NCBI GenBank assembly: GCA_009773515.1
Contig: WSXX01000027.1
Location: 1-64,000 of the forward strand
DNA: 64,000 nt
Source of the DNA: Bacteroidota bacterium
GTDB taxonomy: Bacteria > Bacteroidota > Bacteroidia > Bacteroidales > Lentimicrobiaceae
Reading direction: 5' to 3'
Below the pieces are notes generated by a model. It saw only the letters and a list, made by a program, of their open reading frames with translations, made no database searches and had not been told where the DNA came from. Shown piece after piece: positions 17,859 through 27,054 of this stretch. Numbering within the stretch: position 1 is the first letter of the stretch; the number at the start of each line of letters is the position of its first letter. The position numbers were made by a program, and so were the translations under genes.

Positions 17859-19430
17859 ATGAAGTCCAGATTGATTTTTCTTTTTTTATTCAGCATACAG
17901 ATTTTAAGTTCACAAGCTCAGAATCAGAACATTTCCAATGGGCTTTTCTTTGATGGCGAGCCATATCTGGCGGTTAATCCAAACAATCATCAGCACATGG
18001 TGGTTGCCTGGATGGGATTTGTGATTCAGAACAGAATCATGATTAAAACCCGCGTTAGCATCAATGGCGGCGAAAACTGGAGCAATGTGCAAAACATTCT
18101 GCACATGAACTCCGCTTACACTTCGGCTGACCCTTCGCTGGCTTTCGACAATTCCGGAAATGTTTATCTCAGCTACATTGATTATGATCCAACCTTCAGT
18201 TCGGGAGCAGTTTATGTAAGAAAGTCAGAAGATGGCGGCTTTAACTGGGGCAATGCTGTTGAAGTTATTGCCCATGATTCCGACCCCGGGCGCTACCCCA
18301 TCGACAGACCCTGGATAAACATTGACCGTTCAGGAGGTCCGTTTGATGGAAACATATACATTACCACCATGAATGCTAAGGCAGCCGGGCCACCACCTTA
18401 TCATCCTTATTTTATTAAATCAACAGATCAGGGTGCTTCATTTGAACCCTGGCGTTATGCCGACACAGCAGGCTGGTTATCCGGTCAGTTTATTCCCAAA
18501 CCCATGCCTTCCCCTGCTGTTGCTGCCAACGGAACTTTTCATTGTGTGTATCCGAGTTGGGTGCTTTCGCAGAATTTACTGCCACAATTTATACTTGCAA
18601 CCACTGCCGATGGCGGCAATAGTTTCGCACACCGGACTGTTTTTGCATCTGCTGGTTCAATTGCCGTTAGCGATACTTCTGCAAAAAAAGGTTATCTGCT
18701 CAGAGCAAATCCTGCTGATTCAGATCATCTTGCATTTTTTTATCTGAGTAACGAAAACGGGGATGCTGATATTCTTTTTCGTGAAACCCTGAATAATGGT
18801 GAAACATGGTCAGAAAGTTTAAGAATTAATGACGACCTCATTGGAAATGGCAGGATGCAGGATCTGGTTTGGGCAGCATTTGATACCGACGGCGATCTGG
18901 CAGTTGCCTGGCGCGATCGTCGTAATTCAGCCGACACAGGGTATGCTGCTTCATACGAAATATATGCAGCAACCCGATTGAAGGATTCACAATCTTTCTC
19001 AGCCAATTTCCGACTTTCCGAAGCGCTTATCCCTTTTGATGAGGTGCTTTTTGAAAATGGAAATGACTTTATGTGCATCGATCTTTTCAACGACACCATC
19101 AGTGCAGTCTGGGGCGACACCCGCGAAGGAAAACTTAACATCTGGTTTCAGAAATCCCAATTAAACGGAATACTCCTTTCCGTTAAAAACCTTGCGGAGG
19201 AAAAAATTCCGGAAATGAAAATCAAAAAGTTAACAAGTGATAAGATTGAAATAAATGCCGATGGCATTACCCGGGTCAGTATTTATGACATCAATGGCCG
19301 CGAAGTTCTATCATATCAGGTCACTGAAAGTCAGTTTGCAATAATAAATACTTCAGCATTGATTTCGGGCACCTACCTCATTCGTACACTGACAAAGGGG
19401 GGACTTATTTCAGCAAAAGTGATTTTATAA
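17859..19430 (+). CDS. Secreted BNR/sialidase-like propeller protein with T9SS sorting domain
   Basis: 523-aa protein with signal peptide MKSRLIFLFLFSIQILSSQA. The body is a sialidase-like beta-propeller with Asp-box motifs (S/T-x-D/N-x-G-x-x-W/F): SINGGENWS, SEDGGFNWG, STDQGASFE, TADGGNSFA and LNNGETWSE. About 70 C-terminal residues form a type IX secretion system type A sorting domain: VSIYDINGREVLSYQV, then SGTYLIRTLTKGG and a terminal strand. It is therefore exported across the outer membrane and probably attached to the surface. Catalytic sialidase residues (arginine triad, FRIP motif) are not evident, so I would not call it a sialidase. It may bind glycans or another exoprotein. Confidence 0.88.
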   Translation: MKSRLIFLFLFSIQILSSQAQNQNISNGLFFDGEPYLAVNPNNHQHMVVAWMGFVIQNRIMIKTRVSINGGENWSNVQNILHMNSAYTSADPSLAFDNSGNVYLSYIDYDPTFSSGAVYVRKSEDGGFNWGNAVEVIAHDSDPGRYPIDRPWINIDRSGGPFDGNIYITTMNAKAAGPPPYHPYFIKSTDQGASFEPWRYADTAGWLSGQFIPKPMPSPAVAANGTFHCVYPSWVLSQNLLPQFILATTADGGNSFAHRTVFASAGSIAVSDTSAKKGYLLRANPADSDHLAFFYLSNENGDADILFRETLNNGETWSESLRINDDLIGNGRMQDLVWAAFDTDGDLAVAWRDRRNSADTGYAASYEIYAATRLKDSQSFSANFRLSEALIPFDEVLFENGNDFMCIDLFNDTISAVWGDTREGKLNIWFQKSQLNGILLSVKNLAEEKIPEMKIKKLTSDKIEINADGITRVSIYDINGREVLSYQVTESQFAIINTSALISGTYLIRTLTKGGLISAKVIL

Positions 19431-19456
19431 ACTCAGGTGTAAATCAAATCAACATT

Positions 19457-20164
19457 ATGAAAACCTACCGCACCAGCAAAGGCACCATCATACTGAAGAT
19501 TGCCGGAGGACGCAGCAATGTTTTTCTGGTAAAAACAAATCACGAAAATTTTTTGATTGATACCGGACCAGCATTTATGCGCAATCAGCTGATTAAAAGA
19601 CTTCGAAATTCCGGTGTTAAATCCATTGATTTCCTTATTTTAACCCATACCCACTTTGATCATGCGGCGAATGCTTCATCCATTAAAGCTTTGTTCGGCG
19701 CAAAAGTGATCGTTCACTCCAAAGAAGCAGCTTATCTTATGAGTGGAGACAGTCCGATTCCCTCAGGTTCAAATCTGTTCACATCATTTCTGATAAATAG
19801 TTTTGGAAAAATGGTTCAAAAACGGGTTATATATAAGTCTTGCCAGCCGGACATTCTTGTTGATGATGAGTATTCCTTCCCTGAAAAAGGAACAGTTATT
19901 AAAATCATTCACACTCCCGGTCATACATCAGGCTCAATGATTATTACGATTGATAATGAAATTGCCCTTGCCGGAGATACAATAATAGGCACAATTCCAG
20001 GACGATGCTTCCCTCCTTTTGCTGATGATGTTCCTGAACTTTATCAGAGCTGGAAAAAATTACTGGAAACAGGATGTACATTGTTTCTGCCTTCGCACGG
20101 AAGCGAGGTAAAGCGCAAAACAGTTGAAAAAGCCCTTACTAAAACATCCGCTATTCCCAAATGA
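19457..20164 (+). CDS. MBL-fold metallo-hydrolase
   Basis: 235-aa metallo-beta-lactamase-fold hydrolase. The metal-binding motif THTHFDHAAN (about residues 68-77) is intact, as are the second His in HTPGHTSGSM (about 153-162), the Asp in LAGDTIIG (about 172-179) and a C-terminal His in LPSHGSEV. These would bind two metal ions that activate water. There is no signal peptide, so it is cytoplasmic. It starts 26 bp after the BNR gene and may share its transcript. The substrate cannot be told. Glyoxalase II-like or lactonase activity are possibilities. Confidence 0.85.
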   Translation: MKTYRTSKGTIILKIAGGRSNVFLVKTNHENFLIDTGPAFMRNQLIKRLRNSGVKSIDFLILTHTHFDHAANASSIKALFGAKVIVHSKEAAYLMSGDSPIPSGSNLFTSFLINSFGKMVQKRVIYKSCQPDILVDDEYSFPEKGTVIKIIHTPGHTSGSMIITIDNEIALAGDTIIGTIPGRCFPPFADDVPELYQSWKKLLETGCTLFLPSHGSEVKRKTVEKALTKTSAIPK

Positions 20165-20405
20165 TTATTTGTCAGTTAGTCTGCTGATATTTTCAGGCCA
20201 ACAGCTTTACTGATGATATTCATCTTTCCGATTTTCTATGTAAACAGGGGAATGTGTAACTGGCAGATTCCCGTTCTGTGGATTATTATACACACTATCT
20301 ATTCAATCAATCAACTCCTTATCAACTGTATATCAGCTTTTTATGTAAACAATAGTATTATGGCAAACAATTTGACCTAATGGAGATAACTCAAAACCAT
20401 CTACC

Positions 20406-21278
20406 ATGAAAAGATTAATGATACTAACGCTTGCATTGCCACTATTTCTGGCATCATGCGAAAACAAACAACAAACGGAACAAATCTCACAGCTTGAGAT
20501 GCAACAACAAAAGCTTATTCAGGATGGGGTTGCAAAAGACTCCCTCATCAATGAATTTCTGCTGACCCTCAATGAAATTGAAGCTAACCTAACTGAAATC
20601 AGATCACGTGAAAAATTAATCAGTGATAAAACAGCGCAAGGCAAAGAACTGAGCAAGCCTGCACGTGAGCAGATTAACGAAGATATCAGGCTCATCAATG
20701 AGCTTATGCTTGAGAACAAAAATAAAATGGCATCGCTCAACAGCAGGATTAAAGCATCGAATCTAAAAATAGCTGAATTTGAAAATATGGTAGCTATCGC
20801 AAATATTCAACTTGCCGAACGCGACACCGAAATTCTTGCACTGAAAGAAGAATTAACAGGATTGAATTTCTCCATAGCGGTGCTAAATGATACTTTAACA
20901 ATGATAAAAGATCAAAACCGCTCACTAAGCAAGACTGTCACTGAAAAAGTTGACCAACTCAATGTTGCTTATTTTATAGTTGGCGAGAAAAAAGATCTTA
21001 TCGAGAAGGAAGTACTTAATAAAGAAGGTGGTTTTCTTGGACTTGGACGTACGCAAAAGATTGCCGGAGATGTAAGTATGGAATACTTTACAAAAATTGA
21101 CATCCGCCAACTCTCTTCAATTCCTTTGGGAGTCAAAAAAGCAAACATCCTTTCAACACATCCTGCAGGTTCTTATACACTCGTTGAATCAGATAAAATG
21201 TATGCAGAACTCATTATCAAAGATCCTGCGTTATTCTGGCAGAAGTCCAGAATGCTGGTAGTTTCAACTGAAAACTAA
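20406..21278 (+). CDS. Coiled-coil lipoprotein, 290 aa
   Basis: The lipobox LFLASC gives lipidated Cys19. Residues of about 22-190 are a nearly continuous coiled coil (for example QISQLEMQQQKLIQD, ASLNSRIKASNLKIAEFENM, AERDTEILALKEELTGL). A globular C-terminal domain of about 95 residues follows, with the conserved-looking GGFLGLGRTQKIAGDVS and a TSS/SIPL stretch. The layout resembles Bacteroidota Cbp1-type (collagen-binding-like) lipoproteins, though I hold the name loosely. It stands alone, with its own terminator downstream, and should span periplasmic distance from an outer- or inner-membrane anchor. Confidence 0.8.
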   Translation: MKRLMILTLALPLFLASCENKQQTEQISQLEMQQQKLIQDGVAKDSLINEFLLTLNEIEANLTEIRSREKLISDKTAQGKELSKPAREQINEDIRLINELMLENKNKMASLNSRIKASNLKIAEFENMVAIANIQLAERDTEILALKEELTGLNFSIAVLNDTLTMIKDQNRSLSKTVTEKVDQLNVAYFIVGEKKDLIEKEVLNKEGGFLGLGRTQKIAGDVSMEYFTKIDIRQLSSIPLGVKKANILSTHPAGSYTLVESDKMYAELIIKDPALFWQKSRMLVVSTEN

Positions 21279-21332
21279 CCTCCAAATATAGTTCAGAAAA
21301 GATTGGTCATCGGACTAATAATTTTTGAATCC

Positions 21333-21370
21333 AAAGCCTCCTGTTAGTTTTTTATCAGGAGGCTTTTTCA
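21333..21370 (+). terminator. Intrinsic terminator
   Basis: An 11-bp perfect stem aaagcctcctg / caggaggcttt (21333-21343 and 21356-21366) has a T-rich loop and a T-tail. It ends the coiled-coil lipoprotein transcript. Confidence 0.92.
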
Positions 21371-21491
21371 TTCTTCTTTCAGAGTCATTCCAAAAATGAA
21401 CAGAAAACGGTAGTGTTATGAAAAATCTTCAATAACAATGGTGTAACAAACCTTGCGTTTTTACTTAGATTTGCAATTAAATACAATCCAT

Positions 21492-24038
21492 ATGAACAAG
21501 CCAGCCTTGCATGAACGTATCAAGGGGAAAATCTTTACCGGATTTTCATTATTACTCTTCCTGGTTCTGGCGGCAGTTTATGTCATCATTCAGATTGCTT
21601 CTCAACTCACCCCTCCCGACACCGGCGTATCGCAGTCAGTTACCAAACTATCTATTGTCAGCAATATGTTATCCACACTTATTGATGCTGACGGACAAGC
21701 AAGAGCTTACATTACCACCGGACGAAAAGTATATCTGAGCCAATATGAAACGCTCGAAAATAACATCAGAAATATCACTGATTCTCTGAAAACACTCAGC
21801 ATCGACGATCAGGAGCAATACAACAGGATGGCTGTGGTGGATAGCCTGCTCGATCTGAAAAAATCTGCGCTCGATAATTATTTCAGAATCAGACTATCCG
21901 GAGGTTCTGCAATTATAAGTCCGGAAAGACTACAGAATATAGTGGATCATTTCAGTGATACAATTGCTGTTTCATCTAAAATTCTGGCACTACCAGGTGA
22001 AAACAAGGAAAATGAAGTCACCACAAGTGAACCGGCAAAAAAAGAAACCCTGTTAAAAAGGCTTTGGTCAAACATCACAGGAAAACAGTCAAAAACAGAC
22101 AGCATCGCAATTGCTATTGGCGATAAAATTCAGAATGACACCCTGCAAACCTATACCCGGCTAAACGATTCGGCCATTAATCTTATCAGGGCTCAGCTAT
22201 TAATGATGAGTGAAGAAGAACGGGTAGAAAGACAACTGGCCATAGAAAGAGAATTGCTTCTGCTCAGAACAGATCAGTATATTCTCGATGAAATCAGAAA
22301 TGTACTTCTGCTTTTTGAGAAAGAAGAAATTAACCGGGCAATTGCCGGCGCAGAAAACTCCAGAGCAGTATTAAAAAAACTTTGGAATACCGCACTAATT
22401 GCTGCCATACTTGGCATTCTTACAATACTTATTTTTACTGTACTGATATGGAAAGATCTGGCGCGCAGTAATTTCTACAGAAAAAAACTTGAAGAAGCAA
22501 GGGCGCTGGCCGAAAAGCTGTTAAAAGTAAAAGAGATGTTTCTTGCCAATATGAGTCATGAAATTCGTACTCCGATTACCAGTATTATCGGTTTTTCAGA
22601 GCAGCTTTCTTCCACACGTTTATCAAACACCCAGTCAAAATACCTCAGGTATATCAATTCATCATCCGAGCATTTATTGAAACTGATTGACGATCTACTT
22701 GACTTTTCAAGAATTGAAAGTGGAAAACTGAGCCTTCAGGAAAGGCATTTTTATCCATCAAACCTGATAAAAGATGCTTTTGAAACCATGTATCCCCGCG
22801 CCAGATTAAAAGGCCTGGAAGCACGGTTGATTATGGAAATTGATCCTGAAATCAAAGTAAGCGGCGACGACCTCAGAATCAGACAAATACTGTTTAACCT
22901 GTTAAATAACAGCATTAAATTTACATCAGCCGGGAAGGTGACCGTTAAGGCACAAGCTGAAACCAACGGAGAAATTGTGACTTTATTTATGGAAGTCGCC
23001 GATACAGGTATTGGAATTCAATCTGAAAAACAACAGGAAATATTTAATGAGTTTACGCAGGTAGATGCCGGCATAACGAGAAAATACGGCGGATCAGGAC
23101 TTGGCCTTGCCATCAGCAAAAAGCTGACTGAAATGATGAAAGGGCAGATTGTGCTGTCGAGCACACCAGGTGAAGGCACCACTGTACTTGTTACAATTCC
23201 GCTGCAGATTTATACCGGAATAATCAAAAGTGTGGCAGAGGCTGAGGAAAAGAAGATCCCTGACCTTAGCGGATTCAGAATTCTGATAGCTGAGGATGAT
23301 GAAACCACGAGAATGCTTATTACTGAAATTCTGCTTGAAACCGGTGCAAAAGTTACTGAAACAGATAATGGCCAGTCAGCCTGGGATGTATTTGCGGAAA
23401 CGGAGGGCGATTTTGATCTGATTATTACCGATATTCAGATGCCGGGGCTCAGCGGGCCTGAACTGTCTGAAAAAATCCATGAGTGGTCAGGAGACAATCA
23501 AATTAAAGCCTGCCCCATACTTGGCCTTACAGCTCATGCCACCGGCGATGATATATCCCGCTACCGGGAGTCCGGAATGACAGAAATTCTTTTAAAACCA
23601 TTTAAACAACACAGTTTTCACCAGACTTTAATACAATTGCTTGAAGTTGAAAACGTTGGCATCAAAAAGAATAAACCTGAAATTACAGGCAACACGCCTG
23701 ATTTAACAGTATTTAATCAATTTGCGAACAACGATCCGGAAGCTTTAAAAAAAATCATAGTTTCGCTTGCTGATGGTTTGAAGGATACATCAACTGCGCT
23801 GGAGATCGCTTCAGAAGAGAAAGATTACATTAAAATCAGTTTACTTGCCCATCGCATACTGCCCAATCTACGCAATCTGAAAGCAAAAAATACAGTTGTA
23901 AAATTGCTGGAACTTGAAAATTTCAAAAAGAGTGGGCATCAGGAAAACGAAAAAATTGAAGAAACGCTTGTTTCTGCCATTGATGACCTGAAGAAAATAG
24001 AAATTGACCTTCGAAATCTGATCGCTGAACTTCACTGA
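21492..24038 (+). CDS. Hybrid sensor histidine kinase with receiver and degenerate Hpt domain
   Basis: 848-aa inner-membrane sensor. The start ATG at 21492 begins MNKPALHERIKGK, and an upstream in-frame ATG is less likely. There are two membrane helices (about residues 19-40 and 295-320) around a CHASE3-like extracytoplasmic domain (QARAYITTGRKVYLSQYE). HisKA has the phospho-His motif MSHEIRTPITSIIGFSEQL. The ATPase has the N-box NLLNNSIKF, DTGIGI and GGSGLGLAIS. The receiver has EDDETT and the phospho-acceptor in ITDIQMPG, with the Lys in LLKPF. The last 110 residues resemble Hpt, with AHRILPNLRN at the His position where the typical AHxLKGxA phrase is lost. Its 3' end overlaps the convergent response-regulator gene by 7 bp, suggesting a functional pair. 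The signal is unknown. Confidence 0.93.
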   Translation: MNKPALHERIKGKIFTGFSLLLFLVLAAVYVIIQIASQLTPPDTGVSQSVTKLSIVSNMLSTLIDADGQARAYITTGRKVYLSQYETLENNIRNITDSLKTLSIDDQEQYNRMAVVDSLLDLKKSALDNYFRIRLSGGSAIISPERLQNIVDHFSDTIAVSSKILALPGENKENEVTTSEPAKKETLLKRLWSNITGKQSKTDSIAIAIGDKIQNDTLQTYTRLNDSAINLIRAQLLMMSEEERVERQLAIERELLLLRTDQYILDEIRNVLLLFEKEEINRAIAGAENSRAVLKKLWNTALIAAILGILTILIFTVLIWKDLARSNFYRKKLEEARALAEKLLKVKEMFLANMSHEIRTPITSIIGFSEQLSSTRLSNTQSKYLRYINSSSEHLLKLIDDLLDFSRIESGKLSLQERHFYPSNLIKDAFETMYPRARLKGLEARLIMEIDPEIKVSGDDLRIRQILFNLLNNSIKFTSAGKVTVKAQAETNGEIVTLFMEVADTGIGIQSEKQQEIFNEFTQVDAGITRKYGGSGLGLAISKKLTEMMKGQIVLSSTPGEGTTVLVTIPLQIYTGIIKSVAEAEEKKIPDLSGFRILIAEDDETTRMLITEILLETGAKVTETDNGQSAWDVFAETEGDFDLIITDIQMPGLSGPELSEKIHEWSGDNQIKACPILGLTAHATGDDISRYRESGMTEILLKPFKQHSFHQTLIQLLEVENVGIKKNKPEITGNTPDLTVFNQFANNDPEALKKIIVSLADGLKDTSTALEIASEEKDYIKISLLAHRILPNLRNLKAKNTVVKLLELENFKKSGHQENEKIEETLVSAIDDLKKIEIDLRNLIAELH

Positions 24039-25408
24039 AGCGGAATATCGTACTGCTTCATTTTATTGTAAAGTGTTTTGCGGTCAATATTCAGCAGGCG
24101 TGCAGCTTTAGATTTATTGTATCTCACTTTTTCGAGGGCTGAAACAATAATTTCACGTTCACTCCGCCGGGCTGTTTCGCGAAGGCTGAATTCATCAGCA
24201 GCAACATTTTCAGACACAGAGGCTTCTGTTTGATTCGTTTCAGGAGCAAATCTTGATTCGTTAACCAATTCTTCAGGAAGAGTATCTGCACTGACGATCT
24301 GAGTTTTTGACAACAATACCGATCGCTTTATGATATTTTTCAGCTCCCTGAAATTTCCCGGCCATGAATAGTTTTTAAAAATTTCAAGAACTTCATCAGA
24401 AAACCCTGTTACACTTCGGCCAAGTTCCATATTTGCCTGCCTGAGAAAGTGACTGGTAAACAGTATCATATCATCGGGCCTTTCGCGTAAAGGAGGCACC
24501 TGAATGGCAAATTCATTGATGCGGTGATAAAGATCTTCTCTGAAATCTCCGCGCGACACTGTTTGCTTCAGGTCTTCGTTGGTGGCTGTTATGATCCGCA
24601 CATCGATCGGAATTTCAATTGTTGAACCAATCCTCCTGATTTTTCGCTCCTGAATAGCCCTGAGCAACTGAACCTGAATTTCATAGCTCAGATTGCCGAT
24701 TTCATCAAGAAAAATAGTGCCTCCATTTGCAGCTTCAAATTGTCCTTGTTTATCGTTAAATGCACCTGTGAACGAACCTTTCATGTGTCCGAAAAATTCG
24801 CTGCCGGCCAGATCGCGCGGAAGTGCTCCACAATCAATGGCAACAAATGGTTTCAGGTGACGTTCGCTCTGCTGGTGGATGCGTCTTGCCACAAATTCTT
24901 TTCCGGTGCCACTTTCGCCAAGTATCAGCACCGACATACCGGTGGGAGCAACCAGAGTGGTATGCTCACTGATTCTGGCAGCGGCTGCACTCTCCCCTTC
25001 CAGATATAAATCAACAAAATCAACACTTTTAACTGATGACTCAGTATTACCTGAACTGAGTGCCCTTTTAATTGTAGCCAGAATTTCGTCAGGATTAACG
25101 GGTTTTGCCACATAATCAAATGCGCCCATTCTCATGGCTTTAACGGCAGTCCGGATATCCCCGTAACTTGTCATCAACACAACCGGAACCACAGATGATT
25201 CAGCCTTTAACAAAGTCAAAAGTTCCAATCCATCATGATCGGGTAGCCGGAGATCTGTTAAAACAATATCCGGCTGAAATTCTAAAAACTTTTTCCGGCC
25301 ATCACTATAAGTAAATGCCTGACTCACGTTATAACCATGCTTAACCAACAGAGTTTCAAGCATCAGGCAAAACGTAACATCATCATCAACAATAAGCACC
25401 TTACTCAT
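24032..25408 (-). CDS. Sigma-54-dependent response regulator (NtrC family)
   Basis: 458-aa regulator with the usual three domains. The receiver begins at [12 protein letters not shown] and has the phospho-Asp in [12 protein letters not shown] and the Lys in VAKPVNPDE. The AAA+ activator domain (about residues 140-370) has Walker [11 protein letters not shown], the sigma-54-contacting loop as GSFTGAF instead of GAFTGA, and Walker [13 protein letters not shown]. The C-terminal Fis-type helix-turn-helix ends in [20 protein letters not shown]. The ATG at 25408 is chosen over an in-frame TTG 27 bp upstream. It should activate RNA polymerase-sigma54 promoters when phosphorylated, most likely by the convergently encoded hybrid kinase. 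Target genes are unknown. Confidence 0.95.
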   Translation of the reverse strand: MSKVLIVDDDVTFCLMLETLLVKHGYNVSQAFTYSDGRKKFLEFQPDIVLTDLRLPDHDGLELLTLLKAESSVVPVVLMTSYGDIRTAVKAMRMGAFDYVAKPVNPDEILATIKRALSSGNTESSVKSVDFVDLYLEGESAAAARISEHTTLVAPTGMSVLILGESGTGKEFVARRIHQQSERHLKPFVAIDCGALPRDLAGSEFFGHMKGSFTGAFNDKQGQFEAANGGTIFLDEIGNLSYEIQVQLLRAIQERKIRRIGSTIEIPIDVRIITATNEDLKQTVSRGDFREDLYHRINEFAIQVPPLRERPDDMILFTSHFLRQANMELGRSVTGFSDEVLEIFKNYSWPGNFRELKNIIKRSVLLSKTQIVSADTLPEELVNESRFAPETNQTEASVSENVAADEFSLRETARRSEREIIVSALEKVRYNKSKAARLLNIDRKTLYNKMKQYDIPLQ

Positions 25409-25674
25409 GAGAAAAACATTAAAAATGTATAGCAAAAATAAGCGATTAATGCTTACTATGTCATTAAACGAAAAATTCTCTTAGAATTAGAGTTGCATTG
25501 GGGCACAGATGACAAGAATCAAATTGATTTTCGATAATTATTTTTTAGCACACTGAATGTACTGATCAAACAAATTTTCGCGGATTAATTTTATCTTTTC
25601 TTTGGATATCCGCCCCGATAGCTATCAGGATAATGTTCGCCGTGTTTCGGCCTTAAACGAGATCCGTGTTCTAT

Positions 25675-26877
25675 TTAATACAAAAAACCAAACAACCACA
25701 ATGGTATTTCGTTTCGGAAACCGATTGTTAATCCATCAAGGGCGAGGTAAGAATTGTCTAAATCCTTGATTTGCTTTGAAGTTTTATTTTTCCCGCCTAT
25801 TTCAAAATAGTATTTTCCATTAATGCAAAAATCTGTTTGTTCCGTGTAAGTAACGATATGATTTTGTTGCAGTTGGTTAAAGAAAAACGTTTCACGCAAA
25901 TTGCCTGTTTCCGGGTTTTCTCCTGAAAGTGCATAGTTGTAGTTGGTGTTTTGCAGATAAATCTTTTCGGGTTTAACCATCTGCCGTATTCCGGTTGCCT
26001 TCTGTTTTAGCAGCAAAACACTGTGCGACTTTTCGAGTAGTTGCAGGTAATTCATTAAACTTCTCCTGGTTACATCTACCATTTGACTTAATTGCGAAAT
26101 GTTAGGCATAAAAGGAACCATTCCTGAAAGTATGTAAAATAATTTTTTAATCCGGTTAATAGAATAAATATCGATACTTTCCACAAGTGGCAAATCGCTT
26201 TCCATTACGGTATTAAAAGTTTGCAAAACACGTTCGCTGTAACCGGCAATATCTTCAAGATAATAAGGATAATACCCATATTTAAGATATTTCTGAAAAG
26301 CAGGAAGCACTGTAATCACACTATTCAGTTGTTGAGCAATAGAAACGTGATTTTCAAGAATATCTTCGAGTGAATATGGTGTTTGTGATTTTGGCAGTAG
26401 TTCCTCAAAAATTAAAAATTCACGGAAAGACAAACCAAACAACTGAAAATGCCTGACACGACGGCTTAAATCGGCATCTGCTTTGAAAATCTGCAACATG
26501 GAGGAACCTGTAAAAACGATTTTCAGTTTCGGGAAATCATCGTAAATGTTTTTGATTTCCTGCGCCCAGTTCGGATATTTATGTACTTCGTCGAGGTACA
26601 ATTCTCTACCTCCATGAGCATAAAAATCATCGGCAAGATTATATAAATTATTGGTTGTGAAATAAATATTGTCTAAGCTCACAAAAAACACAATTTCGGG
26701 AGTGTTGCCGTGAAGTTCCTTTATATGTTGGAGCAACAAAGTGGTTTTTCCGGTTCCGCGGGCACCTGTAATGGCAATCAGGCGGTTGTTCCAGTCAATC
26801 TGGCTTTTCAAATAGCGGTCAAAACGCATATCTGTTTCTTCCAGCTTGCGATATAATGCCTGAATCAACAGTTTCAT
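25675..26877 (-). CDS. AAA+ ATPase with DUF4143 domain
   Basis: 400-aa protein of the AAA_14/DUF4143 type. The N-terminal AAA domain has Walker A AITGARGTGKTTLLLQH (about residues 36-52), Walker B ELYLDEVHKYPNW and sensor 1 KIVFTGSSMLQ. The C-terminal half holds a winged-helix-like segment (NISQLSQMVDVTRRSLMNYL) and a DUF4143/nuclease-like fold (TDFCINGKYYFEIGGKNKT). Such genes occur in many copies in Bacteroidota and archaea. A role in defence or in mobility has been guessed, but none is established. The length is normal and the frame intact. Two 18-bp palindromes upstream suggest tight repression. A second, broken copy lies 6.6 kb away. Confidence 0.9.
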   Translation of the reverse strand: MKLLIQALYRKLEETDMRFDRYLKSQIDWNNRLIAITGARGTGKTTLLLQHIKELHGNTPEIVFFVSLDNIYFTTNNLYNLADDFYAHGGRELYLDEVHKYPNWAQEIKNIYDDFPKLKIVFTGSSMLQIFKADADLSRRVRHFQLFGLSFREFLIFEELLPKSQTPYSLEDILENHVSIAQQLNSVITVLPAFQKYLKYGYYPYYLEDIAGYSERVLQTFNTVMESDLPLVESIDIYSINRIKKLFYILSGMVPFMPNISQLSQMVDVTRRSLMNYLQLLEKSHSVLLLKQKATGIRQMVKPEKIYLQNTNYNYALSGENPETGNLRETFFFNQLQQNHIVTYTEQTDFCINGKYYFEIGGKNKTSKQIKDLDNSYLALDGLTIGFRNEIPLWLFGFLY

Positions 26878-26892
26878 ACCCTATATTTTTCA

Positions 26893-26957
26893 CAAAGGTA
26901 TATAAATGTATTTTAGAAAATACAAAAACCTTAACATTTTGTATTTTAGAAAATACA
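26893..26957 (-). promoter_or_regulatory. ATPase promoter with two identical palindromic operators
   Basis: On the minus strand, -33 TTTG (26923-26926) and -7 TACCTTTG (26893-26900) are 22 bp apart. The near-perfect palindrome tgtattttagaaaataca lies between them (26907-26924) and again at 26940-26957, upstream of -33. Centres are 33 bp apart, about three helical turns, so repressor dimers would bind the same face. The identical pair with the same 33-bp spacing occurs at 32471-32521. Confidence 0.7.
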
Positions 26958-27054
26958 ATTATGTGTTAGAATGATAAATTTCCTTCAAATTGTTGTATAA
27001 ATGCTCAGAAGAATACACTAAAATCACCTTTCATTTTTTGTGACTCAAACAAAA

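Larger units (their letters stand above)
25590..26961. mobile_element. DUF4143 ATPase gene unit, full copy of a repeated segment
   Basis: The ATPase gene plus about 80 bp of 3' flank and about 85 bp of 5' flank recurs as an internally deleted copy at 32267-32525. An 82-bp stretch spanning the stop codon (25671-25752) matches 32321-32402 with two mismatches, and the paired palindromes at the 5' end are also shared. Similarity stops just past the distal palindrome in both. The shared ends with a lost interior look like a mobile or duplicated unit and its deletion derivative. No transposase or obvious target duplication is seen. Confidence 0.4.

Noticed and set aside
17859-19430. Sialidase enzyme
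   Set aside because: Asp-boxes are present, but the catalytic arginine triad and FRIP motif are not evident. Only the propeller fold is supported.
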